From Rhodocollybia butyracea (lineage: Eukaryota > Basidiomycota > Agaricomycetes > Agaricales > Omphalotaceae): DNA of 64,000 nucleotides. Below the pieces are notes generated by a model. It worked only from the letters and a program-made list of their open reading frames with translations. It did not search any database and was not told the origin of the DNA. Shown here piece by piece: positions 23,486 to 35,191 of the stretch. Made by a program: the position numbers and the translations under genes. Location of the stretch: contig JADNRY010000001.1 of NCBI GenBank assembly GCA_015501585.1, positions 1,240,001 through 1,304,000 on the forward strand, in the 5' to 3' direction. Each line of letters begins with the position of its first letter. Positions within the stretch are counted from its first letter, which is position 1.

Positions 23486-24237
23486 TCCAGGTGTTCGTTA
23501 ATTATTGTTTGATTATTGTGTTTTCTCTTTTTATTTCATTCGCTTTGTTTGATTTTGCCACCTGCATTTTTGACTTTGTCTGTTCGTTTATATGTTTTGC
23601 GTTTTCTTTTTTAATTTCCTTGCATCTTTGCTTCGCTTTGCATATCTTTACTTCATCTTTAACTTATACCGCTTTGCACCGCTTTCTCTTTGCGCATATT
23701 TACTTTAGATCCTTGTTTAAAACCTGCTCTCTAATTCTTTTGAGCTTTTGAAGGTTTGAAGTAGAATATCATGTATGCTGTTATAATCATGTAGAGTATG
23801 CTTTCTGTAGGTAGTTCCAACGTAGTTGATAATATTGACAAGATACTGAAATTCGATAGCCAAATTGTTTGGTAGAAACAGTGACTCTGGCGCAAGACAT
23901 CTCATTTGTATAATTTGAATTATAAAGAGACTGTAGTCCAAGTTGATTCTTGAAGCATCTCGCGACTCTTGAAATCACAGATATGTGATTCACGGACCAT
24001 GTCACATCGCGCGCGTCCTGATGTCCGCTTGCCATGTTGCCGAGAAAACAACAGTGATGGTTGTCACTACAAGTTACTCATCACCGCTCTCTTTTCCCAA
24101 CTACTTATTACTTGGTATTGAAGATACCAAGGCCGTGCTTTCCAACTAGACCGTTTATCCACTTAAATTCGCTCATGCGCTGGAATACTTTCCTTTGATT
24201 CCTCCCCCCTTCTTTTGCTCAAGCTTCGTCGACATTA
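23486..24237. other. Intergenic region, T-rich first half
   Basis: Bases about 23500-23760 are strongly T-rich on the plus strand, probably the 3' untranslated region of the metacaspase and beyond. The rest holds the promoter of the next gene. No coding region is supported. Confidence 0.5.
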
Positions 24238-25558
24238 ATGGCAAATTATCGCTACCCTCCCACCCAAGTAGGTGGGCCAAACTACCAAAGCTCCTCCGTC
24301 TACCCATTCTCCACACCATACCAGCAAGGATCCCAGTTTAATACTGGAGAGCGATATCAGGACTATCCTCTACAGAGTGAGGAGGATTCACCTCGAAGAA
24401 ACATGAAGGAGGATCTGTTTACGACTCCACCAAAGAGCACTTTTTTCGATGATTCTGATGAATGGTAAACATATCGCGCATCTAGTGGGACACCGTATTA
24501 ACATATGGGATCCTAGGAGGGGGGTCGGTGTCAAGGCATATCGGAAGGGAATTCAAAGACAAAGGCTCTGGACTAGGGTGCGTGTTTGAAACGTATATCT
24601 TGTCCGTTTATCAACTATTATGATAGGGCGGAGGATTATTCTGCTTTGGCCGATTCTTCTTTTGCTCAATATTATTGATCATATACATTATTGTTGCCAT
24701 CATCCTAGGCCTCGCTTTAGTGAGGACATGATATATACCTTGGCTAACCAACTAATCTCACATGGACCTAGTGGCTGCGACCGCCAGCCGTAACCTTTAC
24801 AAACCCTGGTCTGAATCCTAACCAACAAGTAGGGCTTTCATTCTCTGTACAATCTGGTCTACTTACTTGCAATCTTAGGTCAATGTGGGCAGCACACTGG
24901 ATGTGCCTCTTGAACTTAACATCACGTATGCGTCCTCTACGTATAACGGCGAACAAAAGTGACTTATCATCTTTGTAGCGTGTGGAATCCGGATTTCTTT
25001 TCTGTGGACTTTAAGTCTTTAACGGCCGAGGTATGTCGTCCTAGTCAGCGCGCTAGATAGGGATGAATAACGGGGCCAACGACTCAGGTTTTATACCCAG
25101 ACGTTACGCCAACGATAGCAGTTGGAAATGGTAACCTCACCAACCTCATAATAAAAGCCGACCAAAAAACCAATTTCACATTCCCAATCGATATCAGCCT
25201 TGACCTCACGGGTTCTAACAGCGGTGACTTAAACATCGTACTAGACTTGGCGAAGAAATGTGGCATCATTCCACAAGGACCACAGAGCCCCATTCCGCTT
25301 GGTGTAAAAATCGGAGTGCGTTGATCAATCCCCTTCTTCCTCTTCACGCATTGATCTCAACCTGCGAAGATTGTCCTCAGTGTATTGGGTATCAAGGTCA
25401 CACTTCCATCAATATCGTTTACTGTTTCAATAGGCTGTCCCATAAGCTCGTCAGAAATTCAACAAAAGCTTCAGGTGAGGCTAACAAAATTCTGCTATCG
25501 AGTTGACTACTCACTTTTGGATCTACAGGGTATACTGGGAGGCTTAGGCAACTTGTAG
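24238..25558 (+). CDS. LEA2-like single-pass membrane protein
   Basis: The start at 24238 gives a Tyr/Pro/Gln-rich cytosolic tail (MANYRYPPTQVGGPNYQSSS) ending in acidic DDSDEW. After an intron a basic stretch (VKAYRKGIQRQRLWTR) leads into a membrane segment (FFFCSILLIIYIIVAIILGL, about 24645-24720). The rest resembles the LEA-2 beta-sandwich: PPAVTFTNPGLNPNQQ, then by a 49 bp intron VNVGSTLDVPLELNIT, VWNPDFFSVDFKSLTAEV, LYPDVTPTIAVGNGNLTNL and FTFPIDISLDLTGSNSGDL. The end is GILGGLGNL, stop at 25556-25558. Such proteins are common in basidiomycetes and resemble plant NDR1/HIN1-like proteins in layout. The role is unknown. Several short introns make the exact joins approximate. Confidence 0.7.
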
Positions 25559-26306
25559 GCCCCGATAGATTCGAGGTCACAAATTTACATTCGGAGTATA
25601 TAACTTATTTAGGTACTTTATGGACGGACGAACATTTAACATTTGATATCGGAGTCCTCGCAATACCATGACAGGTATCCTCGTAGAATTGCTTGGGGTG
25701 GAAACGGCTGGAGTGGACGCGAAAGAACGATTATGAGTGATTTTTTGGATACTCGATCTCCCAACTTTTCTATGGCATGGAGAGTTTCGACGAAGGCTTA
25801 TTCGTGCTACAAAACACACGAGATAAACGAACAACAGCTGGAACTGTCCGCCAATAACCAAGCGCTCTCTCATCTGACCGCCGGTTAGAGCTCGTAGTCA
25901 CTAGCTTAATCGTCAAAGGTGCGGGCTCCATTACGGAGAAAAAAATTCCCGCTACCTTTAGGTAGAGGGTCTTGGTAGGACTCAAATTTATCATTTTTGG
26001 CAGGGATCTTCGAAATCTGTTCTTACTCTGGGTAGCCACATGGCGCCGCTCGGCTGTCTTACGTTCCTACACCATCATTGGCTCATCTATACACAATCTT
26101 GGTCAGTAATATATTCAGTTAAATTCGATGTTTCGGCCCATCGGCGTCTCTCGATTGCCTGCAAGCCGATGGTAGCCACTAATCGTTCAACTTTGTATTT
26201 GTTTCTTTGCTTCAACAATGGTATTTTCGTTCGATGTAGGTGGCCATTCTTTCCGCAACCCCAACGTCTATCAGGATAGTCAAAATCCTAGTTTCTTTTA
26301 TATCAT
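25559..26306. other. Gene-poor region left of duplicated modules
   Basis: Overlapping short frames on both strands (25577-26280), none with a recognisable domain. It may hold decayed sequence. No feature can be supported. Confidence 0.4.
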
Positions 26307-26457
26307 TCTTGGAACTATTAGTGAAGCTTTAGAAGTGGCGAGCTACCTAAGCAAATGCTTAGCAGCTAATTGTGCAGTATATGATTATATGCAAGTATGG
26401 GAGAAGGCCGTAGGCCTTCGGGTCCCAGCAACAAAAGAGGTCCACAGTCGACTGCGA
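26307..26457. repeat. Duplicated module A, copy 1
   Basis: A 151 bp segment found again, identical as far as I could compare, at 26758-26908. It starts TCTTGGAACTATTAG and ends CACAGTCGACTGCGA. It contains two small inverted repeats (TAAGCA/TGCTTA and GAAGGCC/GGCCTTC). A reading frame (SEALEVASYLSKCLAANC) is open in both copies but matches no family I know. Confidence 0.85.
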
Positions 26458-26615
26458 CGGGTGGGTGGGCCGACCATCTCCTGTGCTCGGACTGTTAGCT
26501 AGCAATTAATGATATGACTTTATATTAATTCGGTAATTTTGAATTTATATCTTGGTAATCATGAGGATATAAATTGGAAAAACTCCGAGCACCGCATCTG
26601 GGTGGGTGGGAGTGG

Positions 26616-26757
26616 AAGAAAAGCTGTAGGCTACACTAGTAGTAGTGAGCCTTTCGATGGACATGACTGTTGGCGATGAAGTGAGTAGACGCCGCATCAC
26701 GTGTCCGTTCGAAGACTCAAGTTTGCCGCACTCTCTGCTCTCGCTTGCAAACTGCCA
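26616..26757. repeat. Duplicated module B, copy 1
   Basis: A 142 bp segment repeated at 27990-28131. It starts AAGAAAAGCTGTAGG and ends CTTGCAAACTGCCA. Its right end abuts copy 2 of module A exactly (26757/26758). Confidence 0.85.
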
Positions 26758-26908
26758 TCTTGGAACTATTAGTGAAGCTTTAGAAGTGGCGAGCTACCTA
26801 AGCAAATGCTTAGCAGCTAATTGTGCAGTATATGATTATATGCAAGTATGGGAGAAGGCCGTAGGCCTTCGGGTCCCAGCAACAAAAGAGGTCCACAGTC
26901 GACTGCGA
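26758..26908. repeat. Duplicated module A, copy 2
   Basis: Second copy of the 151 bp segment at 26307-26457, joined directly to module B copy 1 on its left and running into unrelated sequence on its right. Confidence 0.85.
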
Positions 26909-27413
26909 TACCCATCTAGTAGGAGTGCACGACGCATCCAGAAGACTGTGGATCCCCTATATGTAGGAGGGCACTCAGTGCACTGGGACCATGGTGTACC
27001 ATATGAACTCATATAGTGCTGGCTGAGCATGTTAAGTTGCGTATTGCAGAAAATGAATACATCACCTATTCGTCAGCCAATCACTTGTATAAGATCAAAC
27101 TTTACCTCCTGGGGAGGGAATTCAGAAGCTTGCACACCGCACAGGCAAGTGACACTGAAAGGAAACCAGATCAATGGTGAGACTTACATGGGTGATTGTG
27201 AAACCAGATATCAGATTAGACATAAGGTAAAGGAAGAAAAGAGAGAAACCGAACGTGTGTACATATATCTATAATTTTTAAAGAAGTCCAGACAGTAACG
27301 CGTGAACATGAAAGTTATACTGACACAGAAGCGTTGGTGGCATTGGTCATTGGTAGTAGCATAGTGTTAGCATGGGGTGAGTGATTGGTATTAGCAAAAG
27401 GGTGCAAGTAAAT

Positions 27414-27502
27414 AGCAGTAGCAGTAGCAGTAGTGGTGACAGTAGCAGTAGCAGTAGCAGTAGCAGTGAAAGTAGCAGTAGCGGTGACAGTAGCAGTAGC
27501 AG
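27414..27502. repeat. AGCAGT hexanucleotide microsatellite
   Basis: About 89 bases of AGCAGT units with scattered variants (AGTGGTGAC, AGCAGTGAA). It translates as poly-Ser in one frame, which explains the serine-rich small frame here. No gene is implied. Confidence 0.9.
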
Positions 27503-27989
27503 ATGGCAGGAGCCAATAGCATTAGCGGATTGTAGCATTAGCAGAGAGCGTGAACAATTAGCATTGCCGGTGGATGTTGGTAGTTGGTAGCAGTGGTCAT
27601 AACATAGATAATCAGTGGAGGGATGTGAGGGTAGAGTTTAATTAGTGAAAACAGAGCTGTTTTATAGAACAATGGACATACCCTTTAGAAGCTTATCTCT
27701 GGGCTCAATTACAAATTTGTCGGGACAAATCCTCATAGCAATGACGGATAGATAGAACGCTCTCCGATGCCCGCCTAGTACTCGGCTCAGAGTGATTTTG
27801 CGGGGTCCTGCTTGGATCATGCCAGTTTTTCGCTATCCATTATGGCAAGAAAAGAAATCGCGAGTTGTGAGCGGAATGAAGGCCGATTTGTTGTGAGCAG
27901 AGAACGGTATAAGACCGATTCTTTGCAATTGGATGTAGTCGTACAAAGACGAGCTACAATGTAAAGCAACCTCGACACTAGAAGGAAGA

Positions 27990-28131
27990 AAGAAAAGCTG
28001 TAGGCTACACTAGTAGTAGTGAGCCTTTCGATGGACATGACTGTTGGCGATGAAGTGAGTAGACGCCGCATCACGTGTCCGTTCGAAGACTCAAGTTTGC
28101 CGCACTCTCTGCTCTCGCTTGCAAACTGCCA
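27990..28131. repeat. Duplicated module B, copy 2
   Basis: Second copy of the 142 bp segment at 26616-26757. The downstream flank (from 28132) differs from that of copy 1, where module A follows. Confidence 0.85.
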
Positions 28132-28722
28132 ATTCACTATTTCGAGGCAACGGCTTGCCCTTTCCGTCGCCTTCGACGTTCTTACGCATTACCTACTCTA
28201 CGGCTTACAACGTGTTCACGACATCTCTACCTTTTACTCTGTGTGAATGTCCTCCAGGGGTGGACATAGTTCTTGGATCTCAGTTTGCAGATTCTTGGGC
28301 TCGAGCCAAGCTCGAGCGAATTGTACCCATCTAGGTACCGTTCTTCGCTATGTTGTAATTATTGCCTATTACTGGTGTCTCTAGTCAGTTACTATACTTC
28401 TTCTGCTATTCTTATACAAATACAATAAATCACACTTCAAGAATTTGCAGACTGCGATTGGAGGTAGCGGGCCTTGCCGCTTGCCGGCGCTACTCGATTA
28501 TTACATATGGCTATGGGACACAAAGCAATACAAAACAAAGATCTACACAGATATCTAGGATGCAACGATGCAGACTGGTGCATCACAGACACAATGAGCC
28601 TAAAACAACAGATCTGTTCAGCATGAGAGAAAAAATCTGGGTATACGGACTAACCTGTGTATAAGCCATGCCTCTCTTTGCGGTGTTCGAGCGTGTTACC
28701 CCCTGGCATACGCTGATAGGTG
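28132..28722. other. Intergenic stretch without recognised features
   Basis: No coding region, RNA gene or repeat was recognised between module B copy 2 and the 3' end of the helical-bundle gene. Confidence 0.4.
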
Positions 28723-30031
28723 TTATATCCAGCAGGGATATGAGCACAACCTGGATTTACAGGGGGGGAGGGCAGGATATCTCAACCCAATGTGAGGTAG
28801 AGAGAGGTGTCCAAATGCAAAAGGATACCCAAAACCGGGAGGGAGGAAAGCAGAAATAGGAGGAGGAGAATATACAAAGAATTGTGGTCCAAAGAAATTA
28901 TTCGTTGTATTACCAATATTTTCGTTGATTGAGTTGTTCTCACTCGAGACGGTGGATGAGTTTCCTCTCACGTTATTTCCGGTCACTGAAATGTTGCGGG
29001 GGGCTATAGGTATAGGCGGAGTACCAGTGGTGTCTGTATGGTACACGGCATTGGAAACAGTATTCGACGCGACGAAAACGTCGTTGGGTCGCGATGTAAT
29101 ACCCAAAGAGGCCCGGATGCTTAGTGGGCCAACGCCAGCGTCTCGACCGATAGAGTCACGTTGGGTAGTTGTAGTGCTAGCGCCATCCATGGAAAAATTA
29201 CGCGGTTCATCGGATTTGTTATGGCGAGGGAGGAGGGAGGATGTTCGCAATGTAGGGAGATCACCACGACCCTCTTCTATATGCTTGGCTTGATAGGGCG
29301 CCCTCTCCTGAGTACGATGACGGGTAGTGTCTTGTGGGTGCACCGATTTCTGGTGTAAATTCCCAATCTGAGACCTCAAAGGATGGAACTATGAAAGTGA
29401 TTGATTCGTATGAAAACTATGCGCCAGGGAAGGAACACACTCGAAAATCATTCAACATGAAGCACAATTGATTCCTGTAATCCTGAAGCTGAGATATATT
29501 CATTCTGGGAGAACCTACTCCGCGTGGAAAGGACCGAATTGCTTGGTGGCCTTGATTAGGGCGAATCTCTTCAAAGATCCTGAAATCAGTGTTTAGTGCT
29601 CCGAATTACTGGGGTTTATACTAGTCAGAACATACCGGGTGAGTATCTCTTCAGCGTCCTTCAAAAGATCGGGAAAATAGATCTCTGTGGATGCCCTCAG
29701 CATTTCGTAGACTATGTTGCACGCGACAGACGCCAGCTGCCTGAGCACTTCTGCGTCGGTATTATCTTTGCGGCCCTGCGATATGTTTAATATAAGCTGG
29801 CGGTGTTGAATAGAACAGAAAGCATACTTGTATAACCTCGTAGATTTTCAGAGCCGTGGATGCAAGGTTTCTGAAAACCGATGTCTGGGCAGTCTGCTCT
29901 TGCAGAGCTTCTAATGTATGGACGGAAACAGTCCAAGTAGCTTGGACAAGGAATGAATTGCGAGAGCCTTCTTCTGTTTGCGTTGGGTAGAGTCCATAGA
30001 CACTGGAATTTGGAAAAGACATCCGTTCCAT
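28723..30031 (-). CDS. MLKL-like helical-bundle adaptor protein with Asn/Ser/Thr-rich C-terminus
   Basis: Four-exon gene. The likely ATG is at 30031 (MERMSFPNSSVYGLYP) or the next Met. The first half reads as the four-helix bundle seen at the N-terminus of many agaricomycete NLR-like and kinase proteins and related to the MLKL N-terminal domain: VHTLEALQEQTAQTSVFRNL, then after an intron GRKDNTDAEVLRQLASVACN and YFPDLLKDAEEILTRIFEEI, and last the helix MNISQLQDYRNQLCFMLNDF. A further intron (about 29386-29435, removing an in-frame TAG) joins a low-complexity tail. That tail contains NISVTGNNVRGNSSTVSS followed by NNSINENIGNTTNNFFG (about 28885-29010), recalling fungal amyloid signalling motifs, and ends in a Pro/Phe/Tyr-rich stretch. 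No NACHT or kinase domain is present. A cell-death or allorecognition role is an inference. Confidence 0.55.
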
Positions 30032-31603
30032 TATATAGATGAGAGTTACAGTAAGACTTAAGTGAGGAATGAACGCCACAATAGTGGTCGGTCCGATTGA
30101 TAGATTAGCAATAAGGGCCTGTTCAGCATCGATATCTGATCCGAGTTTTGGAGCTCGGGAAACGCGAGATTTGTTACTTGATGTGACTAGCTGTTATCTG
30201 TGTTACTTGTTACTGCTGATTATTGTGCAATGAATGTGCATCATGTCTTCTCTTCACTAAAGATATGTAAAGTAGTGTTTGGAAACCTCTAATAGACCAA
30301 AATCTGACACTAAATGCCCTCTATTAAGCATGGAAGAGGCATGTTATGTAGGGTCAAATATCTTCTCAATCACGCTGATATCACACAAATTCACACGATA
30401 ATATATCAGGGAATTTGAGCTCCAAAACTCACGCAAACTCGGATCAGATATCGCTGCTGAACAGGCCCTAAACGTTAACACTGGGTCACAGCATTGATGC
30501 ATCCCGATTGCCAGACATCAGATTCATAAGCATTGTTGCCGGGTTGCATCCCGATAGGGCCCGGCTGTTCGTGAGCGGGACCACGCAGGACCACGCTACC
30601 CAAACGCTACCACCTGCACTACATACTACCAAATATTTAAAGAGTTGAGCTGTGCCGATTCGGACTGCAATTTTCCACGTTTGAGAGCTTCGATTGCAAA
30701 GAACCACGTTGTTTGTGCGAAACGCCCAACATAGTTGATTTAGCCCGCGGGTCGCCTGCCAGTCCCCTAAGTCAACCCATTACTTTTCCGTCTGGCATAG
30801 TAGGTAAGTATCATTTGAGTTGAGTAAATTCAGATCTTTCTACAGCAAAATACTCCAGTGCCAAAGTGAAGCACATCAAGATTTCGTCGCCTTTGAACTT
30901 CTTGGTGCATTTGTATTTCTAGGTCAGCCAATAGGTCGGCTATAATGACTCGTCGGAAAGACCAAAACCTATCAACTACTGGACGAGACAGGACCACGAT
31001 GGTCCCAATCTTGACTATGATTATTACCTCGCAAACGGTTCATCTCTATGTCCACCGATACTGTTCCATATTACTGGGCGCTCGATCCTGGATCTTGGTT
31101 AAAGAGATCATCGATTCCAGTGGATCTCAACCTCGGCTGTTCCTCAATGGGAGCCGGTTCTTCCTTCCTTCCTCAAGCTATCTGTCCGGTTGTGAAGACA
31201 ACACCATTCTGGATTGAGTTCAATCGTCCGATTACTTGAGTCTGATCATTGAGCGGGTAAATAGTCTTTTGCAGCGTTCTCACCTCTTACATAGGTTGAA
31301 AGAGAACGACGCAACTTGATCCACCTCGTTGACTACTTTCACGATTGTGAACTTGCGAAGATGTTTATAATATAGAACACTGTTGCGAGGGGTTGAATAT
31401 TATGGAAGGGCGTTGATACAGTCTGGACAGGACAGTGAAGAATTTCACTCTCCGTGACCGTACAGCCGCTTTTCGTATATAGAGTCTAGACCATGCATAC
31501 ACATTCATATAACTTCAACATTTTCCGCTAATTCTACAAAAATAATACAGGTTGTGCACCTAGCTCTGAATGGGCAATTTTCTGGTTTTTAGTTGCTTAG
31601 CGC
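30032..31603. other. Intergenic region containing a MITE
   Basis: Besides the MITE (30115-30468) there is no supported gene. Overlapping plus-strand frames at 30945-31239 are open but unrecognised, and may be a fragment of an older gene. Confidence 0.45.
30115..30468. mobile_element. PIF/Harbinger (Tourist-like) MITE with TAA target duplication
   Basis: A 354 bp non-coding element with terminal inverted repeats of more than 30 bp. The left end begins GGGCCTGTTCAGCA and the right end, read on the other strand, begins the same way. Both continue CGATATCTGATCCGAGTTT after one or two differences. It is flanked on both sides by TAA (30112-30114 and 30469-30471). GGGCCTGTT-type ends with a 3 bp TWA duplication are the signature of PIF/Harbinger elements. 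It lies about 80 bases upstream of the helical-bundle gene start and may affect its expression. Confidence 0.85.
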
Positions 31604-34600
31604 TCATCTGGACCCCAAATTCCGAGACAAGTTATAAGCAGCAGAAATCAAGGTGACATGCCTAGAAATTAGTGTCATTTTTCATTCACAGCTTTTGAAA
31701 AAACAGGACTACTCACGTAAATCCTTGCACAGCGTTCCCGAGCCTATATATCCTAATGAGCGAAGAACGGATAATAGCGGAGTCAAGCTCACCCTTCCCC
31801 TGCATCAGATATTTCTTCGGTGCAAAGACCGACATGGTTGAGGTACAGAAGGAAGTCCTGCGAAAAGTAAAGTCCTGGGTACATAGAAGACAAAGGTTAA
31901 GCTCTACCTCGAACATCGCGACGGCTTTGTGACGCATAGCGGGATCATATTCACCAGCTCGTGTCAGAGCTTCAACACACCTGTAATCCGAGGGAAATCA
32001 GGGCGTAAAGGAAAAGGGGCTACGAGATATTCACCAAAGAGTACATAAGCCGAATGTGCCTTCTTCTCCACCAACGCCATCATCCGCTTTGTGCACATCA
32101 TAGCGATATACGAGGTTCTGGGTGAGCAACAATTAGCGTCCGAAGACTAGTGTATTTCCAGCAACGACTCACGTTTGAAGTCAACCCTCCTCTTTCCGGA
32201 CTTTTCAAAATCTGTTTGAGTGTACTAACAAACCTTGGATCGGACTAAAAACGACAAACGATCGGCACAAAATTCACTAGAGTAAACTCCGCTTACCGCT
32301 TGCATGAAGAACACCAACGGCATAATCAATACGGCCGAATCGAGCACATCTGTATCTTCGTAGCTTTGACCGAAATGTTGATGTTCTTTGTTCCAAGCTT
32401 TTTCCATGATCTCTTCGTAGATCTCATCACGAGCCGCGAGCCATTCATGGCGTTTAGGGCAGGGAAGAGATCTTTTGTCGGCGATACGTAGGCCACGGTC
32501 GATGGCAACCCTAATGATACACCCGTGTCAGAATAATACAGGACAAGATTTTGCAGTGAAACTGAAACCCCTCACCAGAGCATGATCTATACATCATCCA
32601 GAGCAAGTAACCATTAATGACGATGCGGATTCCCACCAATTGAATACTACCTTTGAATACTGCATCGAACGGATCGTGAAGATGAGCGGTCATACTAAAA
32701 ATAAAACACTATGCACTCACAGTAAAGTGCCTAAAAAGATATACCTTGTCATCCTACTGATTGCTTGACTTCGGAATTTTTGGATTATACCTCTGTTTAT
32801 TCCTGACCTCCCATATGGAAAGATCCGGCTGCCTCCTGTTCAAGACCACGACTAAAACCAAGGTAAGCAAGAGTACTATTGTAGGGATTTTTGATGAAGA
32901 CTTGCAGTCGACTCTACGAAATACGCATCAGTTCAGCAACAACGACAAAAGTAAAATACGAACAGCTCTCGTACAAGGACCCAGTCATCGTAAGACTGAT
33001 ACCATCAGTAAGGCGCTCAAGGCAAAAATATGATGCACATACCAATGGTCTCCCGAATTTTTGACCAAGATAGATACAGTCCATCCTACGAAGTCGTGTG
33101 AGATTTTGTGGTCAGTCTGGTAACAACTTCAGTGATCATGAATGCCGGACAGGAATGACTCTGCATCGCACCTGAATGGATCGAAGAGCTTACAATTCGC
33201 CGTAAATGTCCTACTCGCAGAGGTGAAAATTTGAGTAGATGCAAAAGGCTGAACGATGGGACAGCTTTGACTGACTAATTGTACATGGTCTGCAGCACCG
33301 TTCCCAATCCTACATCTGAAATGTCAAGCGTCAACTGGTAAAATGGATAGATTTTCTGCACGTACCGGACAGGTTTAGATCCTTTATGGCCATCCAAATG
33401 CGTGAGCTCTACTTCTTGAAGATCTTTCTCTCCTAAGTACGAGCGAACAACACGTCAGTAAGAACGAACAAATCTTGAGTTATATTACTCACCGTGAATA
33501 GTATACATGATTTGAATACTACCATCAGGATTCTTGTTCCTAAGACGCTCGAAAATGAACTCCATGTACGCTAATGAGGGTTTCAAGGTCAACAATTGGA
33601 ATGGCCTAGCTAGAGACTATGTGAAACGATCTTTACCGTTCGCCTCTTGAGTGAACCCGAGTCGGATCAAAGCATATAGGGTGAAGGAAGAGTCGCGGAT
33701 CCAAGATGCACGGTAGTCCCTATGGACTTCAAGTTAACAAAAAAGGTAAAAATTCCGAGCCGTATTTATCCACCAATTTCGCGTCCCACCGATGTATTCC
33801 GGAAGACTAAACGTCGGGCTGGCTACAACTGCTCCAGTAGGTTCAAATATGAGCAGTTTCAACGCCAAAGCACTCCGGTGAACAGCTTCCTTCCATGAGC
33901 CAGAGTAGGTTGAATTGCGAATCCAGTCGTTCCAATATTTGTTGGTTGACTGTGTTGTGTGAGTGTGTGGGTTTAGTTTGGGTTTATCGTGGCAGCTTCG
34001 ATACTCACGAATAGCAGTCCATTCACGAGCTCTTTTGTCAAATACGGATCATCCGCTTGACGCGCTTTGACTTTGCCTATGGCAGCAGCAGAGGCATCAA
34101 TCACTTGCTCTGTTTCGCCAGTGATTGGGGGGCTACGCAGGACAAAAGCGATGACTTGGCCTTCACGCAGCGTCATTTCCGCGGAAATAGCTGGGCCTTT
34201 ATGGCCTTTTGCTGAGAGGTCAAGAAGCTTTAGGTTGAACTCGGGTGCTCCAACATTGTCCTGGAAGGCCCGAGAAATGTTAGAGATTTGAAGGAGGGAG
34301 CTCAGGGAAGAAATACGAACCATAAGACTGCCCATGACATAACGAAGATCAAGGGTGAGGTCGTCGGAAACAAAAACAGCTTTTTGTTGTTTAGGTGAAA
34401 GGGAAGACTTGTCTTCTTGAATGTAAGTTTGATGCGTTGAACGAGCATAATTGAAGGCCGGGGCGCATTGCACGAGGAGGGGCATGCTGCCTCGAATTAC
34501 CTGTGGAACAAGATATAGTCGGTGTGCAAAGGGTTTATCACTCGTTGAAAACGAACCTCGACGCGACGAACGAGCCAATGAAGCAAAGGTTTATTAGCAG

Positions 34601-35191
34601 AGGTGGTCCCTTGAGCTTGACGAGGAAGAAAGTCTGGTGAGACCCTGTGTAAGCAAAGTCCTAAACAGTGCAAGTGAACTGGTACTTGCCAGTGACACTG
34701 ACAACACCTGAATTATTAAGGAACTTTGTTTGGAGTATCTGTAGCATAGATTTAAGAAAACGCGGTCAGACATCATGAACGATATTAGCATACGTTCGAG
34801 CTGGGAAGGTAGTTTTGTTTCGTGGAAAAAGGGACAGTGGGCGTGATGGAAAAATGACCGCCTTTGTCCTACATCTATCTCAGTTTGTAGTTGTAACACT
34901 TCGGGAATTATCCCAACCTTGTCCAATATCCTCGCAAACACCGATGGCGAGTCAAAATTGGGAAAACAATAACTTTCAACTACAAGTTCAGATGATTAAA
35001 TTGCCTGCAACATGTTGGCCTGCGGAACCGACTAACTGGAGCCATCGATGGAGACCAAAGCTGCTGTGTGTAAATTTCCGATCCTGTATAGAGCTCAACA
35101 AACTTTCAGTGGATGGTGAGACAACTGGGACTTGCAATCCATGATCAGATATGGCGACGTATTCTCTGTCGAAAGCTGAAGGTGTTTGCAT
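31604..35191 (-). CDS. Glycoside hydrolase family 15 protein
   Basis: Cytosolic-type GH15 enzyme (glucoamylase/trehalase-like, inverting; no signal peptide), probably cleaving alpha-linked glucosides. The start at 35191 gives [19 protein letters not shown]. The N-terminal beta-domain shows [20 protein letters not shown] and [18 protein letters not shown], then [20 protein letters not shown] and [14 protein letters not shown]. The catalytic (alpha/alpha)6 barrel shows [69 protein letters not shown] and [20 protein letters not shown]. Later come [20 protein letters not shown] and the final exon [18 protein letters not shown], stop at 31604-31606. More than fifteen exons. The part between about 32510 and 33030 does not assemble cleanly and may be diverged or damaged. 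Confidence 0.82.

Noticed and set aside
27381..27590. Poly-Ser protein
   Set aside because: It is the translation of the AGCAGT microsatellite.
27817..28330. Coding frames around module B copy 2
   Set aside because: Frames on both strands overlap a duplicated segment, and the flanking parts differ between copies, so a conserved protein is unlikely.
30945..31239. Plus-strand frames as a gene
   Set aside because: Two overlapping frames with no recognised domain and no clear start or intron pattern. It may be a fossil but cannot be supported.
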